The notes under the pieces were generated by a model that was not told the DNA's origin, searched no databases, and saw only the letters and a list, made by a program, of their open reading frames with translations. The position numbers were made by a program, and so were the translations under genes. Of a stretch of DNA of 64,000 nt, positions 48,701-61,626 are shown piece by piece (the stretch's first letter is position 1; each line of letters begins with the position of its first letter). Origin of the DNA: Vitis vinifera (taxonomy: Eukaryota; Streptophyta; Magnoliopsida; Vitales; Vitaceae); the NCBI RefSeq assembly GCF_030704535.1, contig NC_081813.1, forward strand, positions 2,078,501 through 2,142,500, in the 5' to 3' direction.

Positions 48701-51186
48701 TCCCAGTTCGATAGTATCTCTCATATGTGAATTGCAGATTCTGCATTAGGTGATAATAATTAGTACTATATATAGATGATAAAAACAGGAACTTTTAGTA
48801 CATCAAAACATGAGACTGACTAAACATACGAAACCCATCTAACAGAATATACCTCTAAAACAAAGATTTTAATTCAGTTTTTGGCATCATTTTGGTTCAT
48901 GCAGTTAAAAAGGAACACCAGATTAGAAAATCATGATGAAAGGGCACAGAGTAATAACCACAGTAAGGAATGCAATGAAGACATCAGTATTGTCATCAAA
49001 ATTAAGATAATCTACCAAAAGCCTAAGGTACCCTAAAATAAACTATTGTTAGAAAAAAAAACACAAATAGATTCATTTACTGCTATTAGAAACACAAAGA
49101 AATCATTTAAGATTCTATGCAAAACACAAATCACTCTAATTCCCTTGGGATGTCCAAATTACTGATGATTGAATGAGCCTTAAGTTACAGGGATGCATTT
49201 TTCTGCTGCATAAGTCGTGGTCTTAGAGAGGTTTCATCCCGCTTAGGAGTTGTGGAAGAACAATATGTACAACCAATCACTTTTCCCTACCTAAAATGAA
49301 CACCATATTTCAACCTTGTCCTAGCTATGGTCATACTATATGATTCAGCTATTAAGCAACACTGTAACATTTGACATCTCAATCGACAGGATATAATAGC
49401 TTGAAGTAAAAGAAAAAGATGCCTCTTACCCAAATGTAGGAAACCAACGGAGAGCACTATGGTAGAAAAACCTGCACCATAGAAATTGAAAAGAACTACT
49501 AAATTAATAAAAGGACCTTCAAATAATAGCTGGAAAATATTAACTCAAAAGGAATTCCCTTTTCTTTTTTTTTTTTTCTTTTGGCAGGTCAATTCACGAG
49601 GCAAGAAAAAATTATAAGTACAGAAGTAAAAGAATAGAAACCATGACACATGTTAAAGATAACTGAATTGTACGAAGGCATGATGGAATGACTTTATCCT
49701 CCTTATCACTGATGGATTTTAGCTGAAGCAGAAAAATTATATCGAAAAAAGTAAATCCTAATGGAAAAAGAAGATGAAAAGATCCTAGGGAAGGGGAACT
49801 AGAGAAAGATACAAAAATAGAACTGCAAATGGAGTGTGGAGCATACATCCTTAATCAAGAAAACAGACTTGATATAAGAAAGACAGTTTCAAAACATAAG
49901 CAAAGCAATGCACAGAAGTATCTTTTACATACTTGCCAACATCTATAAGAATGGTACATCCTCCAGAGGAACTAGGATAACGGATAAGGATGCTTGTGTT
50001 GAGCCTCCTATTCTTACTACTGGGATCTGCAGCTTTCGAGCATACCTATAAAAGTTAAGAAGCATTCCAGTTCTTGAAGCTCTCAATGCAGGAACTAAAT
50101 TAGAATCTGAGAGAACAAATTTCACTAAGAACAAAGATTCTGTAGTCACACCAGACATGTCTTCAGAGGATTTGTTAGGCAGCTCACACGTGGAATTCCT
50201 TCACTAGTTCCCGTCCCCAAAAATATAATTTCAGATTGCTCCACGGGTAATTGTACTCTGGTATTTCCCTTTGCAGAATCTGTGATACATTACAAAATTA
50301 CCTCCATGAACAAAAAAAAATCATAATAATTGCGAGGCTAATAAAACTTGTGACCAAAGCACATAAAAAATTTGCATTCTAAATCGAGTATCATCAAATG
50401 CACAGGACTCGTTGTAGGATTCGGAAATCCACATAACAATTTTAGCAAATATCCAGAATACTTTGAACCTCTTTTTAGCCTTAATACACGAATCATACTG
50501 AATTTTATCAGCCATTAATACCCGCAAAAAAGAATACCCACTCAGTTGAATTTAAGGCAAACCCAACTGTGAAAGAACTACAAAACATAGCCCATGATAG
50601 AAAGAAGTACAGAGAGCATCATGGAACACAACCTGCAATGCATGATTCCTCCGGACACCATAAAATTTCTGTTTTCCTACAGAAAAAATGAATCAAAACT
50701 GAAACTGTTTTCACTATAAAAAAAAAAAACTTATACCCAGAAAATTCAATGCCCAACAATCCATGTAATGAAATTTGAGGCAACATTGAATACGAAAAAA
50801 TGCACACACTCACACTGCAAACTAGAGATCTTCCAAATACCTTCAGTTCTCTTCCTTTCACAGCCAGAGGAAACAAAGCAACATCAAAACTTATGCAAAA
50901 AAGCATTCATGCCCAAGATAGATAATGGCCATTCAATCAGATTTAAGGCAATACCGAATTGAAAAAACACACACCCAAACACCCACATACATACAAAGAG
51001 AGCTAAGAAAAGGGTATTATGGAACTTACCAGACTCAAGGCAAGCTCGAAAAAGGCGCTGAAATGGAGAAGACCCATATCTGGAAACAGAGATTGCAGGC
51101 TTGTCGAAGAAAATTCGGCGCTTGTAAGGGGAAAAACAGGTGATAGAAGAAGGGTTTGCGCGGATTGAACCCAGAAAGGGAACCAT
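45736..51186 (-). CDS. Metallo-beta-lactamase-fold hydrolase (PhnP/C777.06c-like)
   Basis: Twelve exons join in frame to 350 residues: 51186-51030, 50279-50152, 50045-49933, 49471-49430, 48325-48270, 48142-48066, 47649-47530, 46604-46528, 46406-46343, 46241-46191, 46094-46046, 45854-45736. Motifs: FLGTGTSEGIPR at the start of the core (a PhnP-type phosphodiesterase feature), the metal site ITHSHADAIGGLDD (His158, His160, Asp162), PVWHGPGY (His239), YISDVSEIP (Asp258) and MMHLMDHEK near the end. These are the His/Asp ligands of a dinuclear metal centre. The first ~50 residues are basic and Ser-rich (NPSSITCFSPYKRR...) and may be an organelle transit peptide. The substrate is unknown to me; cyclic nucleotide phosphodiesters are possible by analogy with PhnP. 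ATG 51186 is the first true ATG. Introns 5 and 6 start GTCTCT and GTCTAA, weak donors. Confidence 0.92.
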
Positions 51187-51309
51187 TGAAAGCTTCAATT
51201 TTATTGGAAAAGCAATCAAAATAGAATAAAATAATGATGAAGTGCTTTGGGTTGGTTCAAGAAATGGAGCTTTACCAGATACGAAAGACCACAGAACAAG
51301 GAAGGTATG

Positions 51310-51324
51310 AAACGGTGTCGTTTT
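51310..51324. promoter_or_regulatory. AAACG...CGTTTT near-palindrome upstream of the hydrolase
   Basis: AAACGGTGTCGTTTT lies 124 bp upstream of the hydrolase ATG. It has the same form as the repeated elements in the MED9 divergent promoter. Probably a core-promoter or ACGT-type protein-binding element; this is inference. Confidence 0.45.
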
Positions 51325-51572
51325 GATAGGTCAAGTGTTTGGGCTGGGTCTGCTTTGATTTTTTGGGCTTGGGCCCGTAACCCTTGGGCTTGTACACTGG
51401 AGAATCTTTTGGATTGGGCCTCTATTGGGTGCTAAGGCTTAGAGATACATTCCTTTTTTTTGTTGCGTTGGGGTTCAGGTTTAGGTTCACCTAGGACTAA
51501 CTTGTTGGTCGATAGGGTTGCAACCCGGAAAGTTGGGTCAGGTTTGCGGTCGAATCAAGACCAACCCAAATT

Positions 51573-51975
51573 AAGAAACATTCAACTTGAATCCAAACTC
51601 GACCTCTAACTTAAAGTGTTTTACCGAACCTCAATTCGATATCATTTCCCGAAGCTTGAGTTCCTCAACTCAATCAAATAATTCTAAGCTTACATTTCAA
51701 CACGAATTAATAAACATTCAACTTCAATCCAAACTCAACCTCTAATCTAGGATACTTAACTTGAGCTCAAATTGGTCGCGTTTTTCTAAACTCAAGTTCC
51801 TCAACCCAATCAAATAATTCATGTTAAATTTCAACCCAAATCAAGAAACATTCGACTTGAATCCAAACTTGACCTCTAACCTAAGGTGCTTAACCCGAGC
51901 TAAATTGATATCATTTTTCTAAACTCAAGTTCATCAACTTGATTAGAGAATTAAAGTTAAATTCAAGTTGGTTAC
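51573..51975 (+). repeat. Tandem repeat, three units of ~135 bp
   Basis: Each unit begins AA(G/T)AAACATTC(A/G)ACTT, followed by (G/C)AATCCAAACT and GACCTCTAA, then a (C/G)TTGAGTTCCTCAAC-like segment. Units start near 51573, 51708 and 51843, an even spacing, with about 15-20% divergence by eye. Confidence 0.75.
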
Positions 51976-54900
51976 ATAATATATAGATATTGAAGACCTC
52001 CTTTATCAAACAGGTAACTTGTTAAGGTGACATATCCTTGTCTTCACTGGTTTTTTCTCGCTCATTTTCCATCATTTTCTCGGTTCCCTTTCATGACACA
52101 AAGAAACTGAAAATTCCTGGCTGCACTTTCAACAACAAAGCTCATGAAATTGACACAAGAGCTGTAAAAGAAACAGTCTAAATTCATGATTTTATGCATA
52201 TTTTCGTTGATATCAATCATAAGTCTTAAAAGAAGGAATTAAAGACAATTAAATATAGTTTGTAAAATATTTTTAAATTTTAAAAAATATTTTAAAGGGT
52301 TGAAAACATTAATTTTAATTAAGAAATAATATTTCTAAGAAATAAAAAAACTGTTTGAATATCATGTTTTCAATTTCTATAAATAAAGTTAATTCCAATG
52401 TTTTAAAGACACAAGCTATTCGAAGACAATTCAAAAGCCTAGGGTAAAAGGAAGTTATTTAAGAGAAATTCAAAACCTTTTCAAATTTTCGAAGTGTCTT
52501 CAAATCTTCAAAGCCTCTAGTATCAAATTTTAAGATCAAAATATAGAAAAAAAAAAAATCTAGATCAAGCAACTTTAACCCTACTAAAGTCGAGCCAAAG
52601 ATCAAGTTACACTAAGATTTAAGTCCTGTCAAGATCCAAGTCACATCAAAGCTCAGTTGGTACCAAAATTCATATCACGTTAAAACCCAAATCAACACAA
52701 ACCCTTAAACAAGTCAAGACTCAAACTTTTTTAAGTCCTCTATCAACAACTAGGAAAAGAAGAATTACAGGACAAAATAGATATCGTAACCGCATCTTTC
52801 TCGAAATCTATAAAAATCCAATTTTACCATGCATAACTTTTCTTAAGAGATAAATTTATATGTAGAAGGAAACTATCAACCTATCTTCTCTTCTTTAAAA
52901 GTCAAGATCTCTACATGGAATCAAAGAAAAGTTTTGGCTCATGGCTCTAAGCAAAGCAAAAAGAGCTTTCCAACATGAACCATTCATCTCATTAGCTTTG
53001 TTGGAGATTCTAAAAAGAAAGACATAGAAGGAAACAATTGAGCAAGTCGGTATGACATTAGATATATGTCTATATCTTCACATAAATATCTACAAAAGAC
53101 TTTTGCAATATCGAATAATAGCCAAATTAATCATGGTGGTTGAAGTGTATTTTATTGAAGAGCAAGTTATGGGATTGATTAGGACTATTGAACAACTTGC
53201 AAAATACAATCAAGAGGGGGATGTTATGATCAATTTACTTTTCCACGGGCTTAATATCCCGCATTCATGTTAAGATACAATTCAAGACATCCTTAAAATT
53301 TGCTTTAAAAGTAAATAAACGATTGAATAATAGATTACATGCTACTCTTATATACGCAAAACCACATACACAATGAATTGAGTTATGCATATAATGAAAA
53401 TTTTGACTTATTTATACCTTAATAAAATTAAATTTTATTTGTTTTTCTATTCATCTAAAATAGAATACTATTAGCAATTATTAAATTTAAATAACTATTC
53501 TTTATTTTTCACAAAATAAATTAATTATGATTTTATAAGATGTTAATATCCCTATTTTTTTTATAATGTTTCTAAAATCATATAAATGGTATTACAAATT
53601 ATTAATTTTGAATTATTATTATTTATTTTTAACAAAATAAGTCAATTAATGATAATATCTATGTTTTTATAATATATACAAATAATATAATTTATGATTT
53701 TATTATATCATTAATATTTATATTTTATTAAAAACTATTTAATTTTTAATTTATTTGTAATTAAAAATTTTTTATTTTATTTTTAATAAGACGTGAATTA
53801 AATTTAGTTTACATTATATAAATTGAATTTATAATTTACGTTTTTTTTTACAAATTCTAAATAAATGTTTTTAAAACCAACTTATCTAAAAAAAGTCTTT
53901 GGTTTCTTAATTTTTGAAAAGTATTTTTAAAAATAACTTGCATTAGAATTCAAAATACCTCCTAATTAAGACGAATCAAATCACTTTTGATTTCAATTCC
54001 ATTATTGTTTAAATTATCCAAACATGAAAATAAAGGAGAAAAGAAATGAGATGTTTCGTTCTCATTCCTCATTTCCGATGTATCAAACACGTCCTAAGTA
54101 TTTACTATCCCGATATACACCATACTCATTCAATCAAACAAGTAATTTAATAAGGTGAGAGTACTCATCTAGAAAATTCTTGTTCATTTTCCATTATGTT
54201 CTCTCATTTTCTTAGTCCTTTTTTATGTCCTAAAGAAGCTGAAAATTCATCACTGCATTTTCAACAAATCTTATCATGGCAAATGCACAAAGTCAAGTTG
54301 GAAGCATATGTGAAATTAGTAATTACAACAAAAATGACAGCACCTTTGAATGATTCAACGGTTGAGTGAGCTTATCTTTCTCATCTTTGCATCAAAACCA
54401 TTTGACCCACGTTTAATTCTTTGAAGCCATGAAGCTCAAACTTTGACGCTTAAGCCATAAAATCAAGATATCAGGGCCCCACCTTGATAACTGGTTTTAA
54501 AAAACATTATTTTGTTATTCAAAACAAAAAAATAATTTTATTCTTTAAAATCATAAAGCATGATACCCATTTGGTAACGTTTTTCAAAACAAATAGGAAA
54601 ATAGTTTTCCATTATCCAAAACTAAAACATTGGAAAACACTTTAATAAATAAAAATTAATTTTCAATAGTTTCATATTATCCGGGACTAAAAAATAGGAA
54701 AACACTTTAGCAACCAAAAAACAGAAAATAGGCATATTTGGTAATTGTTTTCTAAAATAATTATGAAACATTATTTTTGAGAACCATTTTTTAAAGTTGT
54801 TATCAAATTCTTATAAAATCAAAGTTTGTTTCAAAACCTAAAATGTTTTTAACATTTTTTTAATATTTTTAAATATGTTTTAATTTTTTTTTATATCTAG

Positions 54901-55754
54901 TGTTTTATTTTTAATCATTCTACATGTTTGAATAATCATTTCTTATAAAAAAAAATAAGTGAAAATAACATAAAATAACTAAAAGATGTTATCTGAAAAC
55001 ACTCCGTTTTTTATTCTTAAGAACATAAAATAAAAAATAGTTTTTGGTTATCAAATATGTTTTCTGTGTTTTTTGTTTTGAAGAACAAAAAACTATTATT
55101 AAAAATAAAAAATTAGGTATTTCTTTATTTGTTTTCACTTTTTTTTTTACAATTGTTTTTTGAATTATACAAATACAAAGAATGATTAAAAGTAAAAAAA
55201 ACTACATATAAAAGTTATTATTTTTAAAACATAGAAAATATGTTAAAAACATTTTAGGGTGAAACAAACTTTTGTTTTATAAAACATTAAAGAACAATTT
55301 TCAAAAACTATTCTCAGAATTTGTTTTTTAGAATTGTTTTTAAAAAAACTTTCCAAGCAAAATCATAATGTTTTCAAAAAAATCTTTTAATTATTTTCAA
55401 TTTTTTTAAACTTATTTTCTTATGTTCAGTTTAAAATATATAAAAGTTATTTTTAAAATATATTTAAAAATACAAAACATGTTAAATACATTTTAGGTTG
55501 TCAAATAAATTTTTGTTTTCTAAAACATGCATTTGAAAGAAAAAAATTTAAAACTGTTTTCGAAAATACTTTCAAATAAAATCCATGCATATATGCAATC
55601 CCCGTTCACTAACAATGCCTCAATCACCAAGTTGTGATTTCAACAATGATGTCACAATGAAAATGAGATCATTTCATTATCATTCTAACCTTAAAACCAA
55701 GTTTATAAATAGTTGAAAACAAATGAAAAAAGAAGGTTTTTTAATCACTTATAA

Positions 55755-55990
55755 CATCAACATGTTTAAACTCATCGATATTAGACAACAAAAGGGTCAA
55801 TCTGAAATCAATTATATCAATAGGTGAATAAATTTAAGGATTGATCATAAAAAGAAAATGTTTATAAGTTCATCATGTTTAAATTCATCGATATTAGACA
55901 ATAAAAAGGTCAATCCATAATCAATTATATCAATAGGTGAAGAAATTTAACAATATAGTGTTGATAGTAAAAAGAATGTGTCTATAAGTT
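55755..55990 (+). repeat. Tandem duplication of ~115 bp
   Basis: Two copies begin CATGTTTAAA(C/T)TCATCGATAT at 55761 and 55874 and continue through CAATTATATCAATAGGTGAA to (T/C)TATAAGTTC. They lie directly before the minisatellites at 56001. Confidence 0.8.
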
Positions 55991-56000
55991 CTACATCAAA

Positions 56001-56115
56001 ATTAGGACTTGATGGACGCATTCGGACTTAATGGGCGCATTAGGACTTAATGGATGCAATAGTTTTTGAATGGACACATTAGGACTTAATGAGTGCATTG
56101 AGACTTAATGGAGGC
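56001..56115 (+). repeat. Minisatellite A: six 19-20-bp units
   Basis: Consensus ATTAGGACTTAATGGACGC, with units at 56001, 56020, 56039, 56058 (20 bp, diverged), 56078 and 56097. No spacers between units, so this is not a CRISPR array. Confidence 0.9.
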
Positions 56116-56118
56116 ATG

Positions 56119-56196
56119 TGTCTATAATGTATCAAGTCAAAAATTGTCTATCACGTATCAAGTTAAAAACTGTCTATCACGTATCAAGTCAAAAAC
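56119..56196 (+). repeat. Minisatellite B: three 26-bp units
   Basis: Consensus begins TGTCTATCACGTATCAAGTC and ends AAAAAC; units at 56119, 56145 and 56171, the last two differing at one base. It starts 4 bp after minisatellite A. Confidence 0.9.
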
Positions 56197-59100
56197 TTTT
56201 AAAGAATCAAATATACAATTACATGATGTAAAATTTAGGTGACGTTTGTTTTTAAAATTTTTTACTGAAAGCAATTCATTTTTAGCTTCCACATAATTTG
56301 TTTTTTAATTTTTTTTATTGATTTATTACTTATTTCTTAAATTTTTTGATTGAATAGAAAAAATAAAAATATTTAACTTTTTCTCCTTCCCAACTACGAA
56401 TAAAATTGATGGAATTCCCCAAACCAAGAACAGAAACAAAAGCCTTTCAAATTAGTCCCCATTTTCTTTTAAATAAAGCTCGCTCTCGAGCATAAAACTT
56501 GGGAAGATCAAATCCAAACAACAAAGAGCACCCAACTATTAGTCTAGTCTAATAATTTTTTTTTTCAAGTAGTTGAGTTGTGATGCAATGCGAGCAAGCT
56601 TTTACTTATGAGATTAGTTGAGTATGTTTTCGTTAGTTATATGATAAAAGTAATATATTGATTTTTCTTTACATCTTAATGCTTAATAGAAATAAAATAT
56701 TAAAAAATACATAACCTAATATTTAATACTATTAATCACTATTTAGTTTTAAGTCTCGTTTAACATTAAGTTAAAAAAAAAATACAAATGTAAATAAAAG
56801 TAAATTCATTCAATGACCTTGTCATATCACTAATTATTTGTTTTTCATGCTTTTATTTTCTAGAACTTTTGCTACGATGAAAGTGAAGACAGTTGTCCAA
56901 CATAATTTTAAAATTTTCTCAAAAATTTTATTTTAAAAACAAAAATTATGAAATAGTGGTGCTACCGAATGCACCTTAAAGTGTCGCCTATCCAGGAACA
57001 CATCGAGAGGTAATTTTTTTCTTGTTCATTTTCCACCATTTTCTCTCATTTTCTTGGCACCTTTCATGACCCTAAAGAAAGCACTGAAAATTCCTCACCG
57101 CATTTTCAACAAATCTCACCATGGCAAATGCACAAAGTCAAGTTTGAATGACAGCACCTTTGGACGTTTCAATGATTTAGTGAGATCAATATCATGTTAT
57201 CCACGTTTAATTCTTTCAGGCCGGTAACGTCACACTTTGAACCAACACTTGAAGCCATAAAATCAAGAAATCAAGGCCAAATTTGATAAATGTTTTTGAA
57301 AATAGGTTTTTAAGCTTGGTTTGGAAACGGTTTTCGAAAATAATTTTGAAAAATAATTTCTGAAAACTATTTTTTGATTTTTGTATAACAAAAGTTGGTT
57401 TAGAAACCTAAAATCAATTTAACATGTTTTTAATATTTTTAAATATGTTTTTAAATTAATTTTTTATTTCTAATGTTTTATTTTTAATCATTTTATGTGT
57501 TTGTATAATTATATTTTAAAACAACCTTAAGAAAATAAGTGAAAAGAATAAAAAGATAATTTAAAAATATTTTCTAAAACACCCTGTTTTTTGCGTTAGG
57601 GTTTGTCGCAGTTGTTGAAATCCAAAAAAGATTCAAAGAATAAAAAACCCTTACAGATTAAATCTCTAGATTTTAGTTAGTGTTGTTAGATTTTTTTGAA
57701 ATATGTTGATTTTAGTAGGTTCTTTAACAAAAACCTTGAATCACACTCAACTAACTGAATAATCGAGGCTTTAACCTTAATATTTCACAATTTCATAAAT
57801 GATATTTAACTATATTTACATTAAAATGAACATTCCTATTAAAAACATAACTTCAATATAGTTTTTTGTGGATGAAACAAAACTTAACTTCAATTAAGTT
57901 TTTATAAATGAATTTAACCATTGTATATTATGAAAACATTTTCTTAATTTATATTAAGTTTATATACCGACAATATCTTGAATGAGAAAAAAAAAAGGAG
58001 TGATTTGTCATATGTTTCTTTCAACTTTTTTTTTTAATTATTTCCTAATAAGAAAAAAAGAATGGTGTTGAGAGACTAAGTTAAACATGAAGTTATCTTA
58101 TATCTATCGAGATTTAGAGATACAAAAACAAATTGAAGTGGATAAAAAGAAATAAGAGAAAAAAAATGCTTTTGGAAGGAAATAAAAGAGAATTATTCCA
58201 CTATACTATAGATAATATTTCAAAAAAGAGAATCAGATACAACAATTGGGTTTTCGAGATATCCCGTGTTTCCCTACCACGAACCTTCTCGCTCCACCAG
58301 ATATCTCTTGTTTCTCATATCTCTATTCACCCCATATAGTCTCTACAAACTCATTTTCATCACATGACTTTTTCCCTTCATAACTTAAAATATTTATAGA
58401 GATATTCCTAACAATTTATTTTATTTTATAAAGAAATCTAATATTACAATAATCAAATTTTGACTAATTAGGAATTTGGGGCATTTCCCAACAATATATG
58501 CAGGGCCTTCTTGCTGATATTTCCCTTCTTCATCAGTTCTTAATTCAATTATTCATTCTTTGAATGCAACACCATACAAACTGTGCTGTGTGAGCCCACT
58601 TGACAGGCCGCCTTTTACTAGTGGCGAAAGCACTCAAAGATTAAGCCACATCCCAGCAGAATGATCCAGGAGATTAATCAGATTTCTTCCATTCTCAGAT
58701 AGTGCAGAAGCTCCTCTCCTTTGTCCTCCATATGAAAAGGAGAAATCCAATAAGTGAACACAACTTTCACTAGGCACTAGCCGACTACTTTTTGATAAAG
58801 AACTTTTAGATTACTGCATCAAAAATTCCCCAACTCTCTCTACTTTCAATAGTTCATACTTTCTTCATAATTTCATGGCCACCAGAATGGACTTTTGCCC
58901 ATTTTCAAAGCTCAAAACCATTCAAAGAAATGAGTCCTTTTGGAAGTATAGATATATATCTACCCATTTGAGAACTTTTTGGGGATTGACCTACTTGTTT
59001 TCATAGATTTATCAGTTGTAAAATGGGGCATTCCAATTCCTTTTAGCTCCTGAATCAGCATGAGAACAAATAAAAATATCAAAAAGTTGCATCCCATGTA

Positions 59101-60214
59101 GCTAGTGCTCCATGAATAGGCCTAAGATGAAGAAGAAGCTGACAGATATGCATTGATTTTGAGTGTTAGAAACCGATGATTTGAGGAAAAATTAGGTGGG
59201 GGTTATCACCATTTTATCTATACTTTAAAGCTTAATGTGCTAGTCAAATTCTTTGGGATCCAAGAATCTCCCATCACAACTATAAAAATTGTTGACCAAA
59301 CTACAAGGGACGTTTATCCAAGTTGCATTAAACCACAAGAATATGATATACATAACATGGTTTGTGCAGAACTGGTGGCACAATATGCTCTGCACGTGGA
59401 CGACGGGGGGCTGGCGCTTACCTACCTTAACGAATAATCAATCATAACAGCAAAAAGACGAGATAAGATGAGGATGATTCAATGCCATAACTCTTCAGAG
59501 AAACCAACCATGGTTTTAATATTAAGGACGACAACACAAGAGACAAAGTAAAGCTGTTTTTGTATGGTTTAAGGCCACTGTGCTTTATCTTTAAGCTTTA
59601 AGAAACTCAATCTTGACACTTAAAAGAAGAAGAAGAGTTTAATACAAGGATTGTGGCTCTCTTTTCCTTGCTTTTAGGCCTTTTTATCAAAGCACTATGG
59701 ATTATTATATTAATCAGGGTGGTAATCAAGAACCTTAGGGCCATGATATTAGCTTAGATGGCTTTGAAGGAAGTTGAAGAAAAAAACAAAGGGGAAGTGG
59801 CAGGAAGAGAGAGAGTCCAAGTGAATTTTCCAGGAGGTGATGTATGGATAGAAGAAAAGTGAAGAGCCTAAGACCATTCTGCAGACTGAAAACTGTATTT
59901 AGTCTCAAAATTTTGTGTTTTGAGAGTTGAATTTTCAGTAAGCAAATGCAAAAACAATTACCATGTGAGACCAAGAACTTCAAGTCAAAATCTAACAGAT
60001 GATCAAACCCCCTGTTTTTCAGGCTTTTACCTAGAAATCCAAACTCAGATAAGTCTTCAAAGCTGATGCATACACTAGGCATTACAACACACCCAAATGT
60101 GAAAGGTCACAGTCTACTGTGGAGATTGTGACATATGCCCATTGGGTTGGGTGGTCCATTGAAAATTGCCCAAAAAAATGGGTACCCTTCTTTTCCTCTT
60201 AGTTCTCTGCTCCG

Positions 60215-60239
60215 CCCCCCCCTCCCTCCCCCCCCTCCC
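60215..60239 (-). other. Potential G-quadruplex (minus strand)
   Basis: The plus strand reads C8-T-C3-T-C8-T-C3, so the minus strand has four G tracts of 3 or more separated by single A loops, an ideal intramolecular quadruplex pattern. It lies 1.4 kb upstream of the invertase ATG. Confidence 0.8.
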
Positions 60240-61573
60240 ATCTGTCTCTCATCTTTTTGGGGGAGAAATCTCAAAGAGACTTTAGTCAAACTTAGAATTC
60301 AAATTAGTAATGGTTTTAAACAGGACAATTAAGTATTAGGTCAAAGGTGTCCAGCCAATCTTTGAGTGTCCATAGTTAGGCTCATTAATGTGTTCATTTT
60401 TGACGATTAATTGATTCGACAAGTTAATTATTATATCCTCATTAGGGGTTTCAATTTTCCATATAAATGGTAGTGGACATATAACTTTTCATACAATGGA
60501 AATTGTATCTATCTTATTTGTCCAATACAATTAATGTTTGCATCAAAAGCATTTCTTGACTAATTGTAGAATTTTTTTTTTAAAGTCAACAAGTTCAAAT
60601 TTAAATTTTTACGATTCGTATTTTCTTAATAAACTATCATCTTATAAGATTAGTTTATATTTATTGATATCGATACATTCAAAACTGACAAATTTTCGAG
60701 ATTCCTCTGTTTCATTCTTTTTTTTTTTTTCTTCTTGTTGTTCAATATGTCATTGTTAGGCATTTTTTTCTTTTTACTTTTATTTCTCGGGTCTCTAATG
60801 AATTAGAGATAAAAATCATATAACACAATGTTAAGATTCCTTATCCATGAATAGAAATAACCCACTTGGATTTTGAAATTTAATATCGACAAAACATAAT
60901 AAAATATAAATAAATTAAAAAAATTATAATCTACATATTAATTTCTATAAGTAGATTTATTTAAAATCCCATTGCAAATTAAATATTAATTATAAATTGG
61001 CCACATCTTATCACATGATTCACATGGCACACTTGCAGTCTTTATTTCTAATAAGTAATTATTATAGATGTTTAATTTGCTATCATATCAAAATTTTTGT
61101 TTGACTCATTTAAAGCATTCAAAAATGAAATTATGACACTAATAAAAGAGATAAGAAATATAAGATCATAAGACATCAATGCAAAGGAACAGTACCTTAT
61201 CTATATCTGAGTGGATTTTTCTTTCCATATGATATGGAAAAGGAGCTTTTTGGCCAATCCCAAAATCAACTTTTTTTTATTTTATTATTATTATTAAAAT
61301 AAAATTTAGCTAAAGAAAAGGAACCACATGGCCATTGGGGGTGGTCCAAGGAAGTTGCCTACACACTTCGCCCGCCTTTTTCTTTGTCTTTTCTAAATAT
61401 TCAACCATCCCCATATATTGACTTCCATTGATACAGAACCCCTCTAATTTTCTATGGCACTTCTCCTCTCCAAAAACACTGTTTTCCTGATTTTTTGTGG
61501 GGAAAAGAAATAATAAAAAAATGAAAGTAAAAAACCTCATTGGTGACTTTTCCCATCACCCAAAATCCTTCAC

Positions 61574-61581
61574 TATAAATA
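61574..61581 (+). promoter_or_regulatory. TATA box of the invertase gene
   Basis: TATAAATA in the context CACTATAAATAGG, 45 bp before the start codon, followed by a pyrimidine-rich leader. Transcription should begin near 61605. Confidence 0.8.
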
Positions 61582-61626
61582 GGACACTCTGGCCTAAGGC
61601 TCTCTCCTCATTCCCACAAAGCCATC

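Larger units (their letters stand above)
51187..61573. other. 10-kb spacer between the hydrolase and the invertase
   Basis: No gene is supported. It holds a 135-bp tandem repeat (51573-51975), a ~115-bp duplication (55755-55990), two minisatellites (56001-56196), and long AT-rich stretches (53.3-55.6 kb, 56.2-58.4 kb). Between 58.5 and 60.1 kb the sequence is less AT-rich but without recognisable exons. The last kilobase is invertase promoter. Confidence 0.5.

Noticed and set aside
51187..51219. Upstream extension of the hydrolase (IAFPIKLKLS before MVPF)
   Set aside because: It would need a TTG start; the first ATG is at 51186.
56001..56196. Possible CRISPR-like array
   Set aside because: Units abut without unique spacers, and the organism is a plant. 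These are minisatellites.
59735..60082. 115-codon minus-strand frame upstream of the invertase
   Set aside because: Leu/Phe-rich low-complexity translation with no domain and no splice partners.
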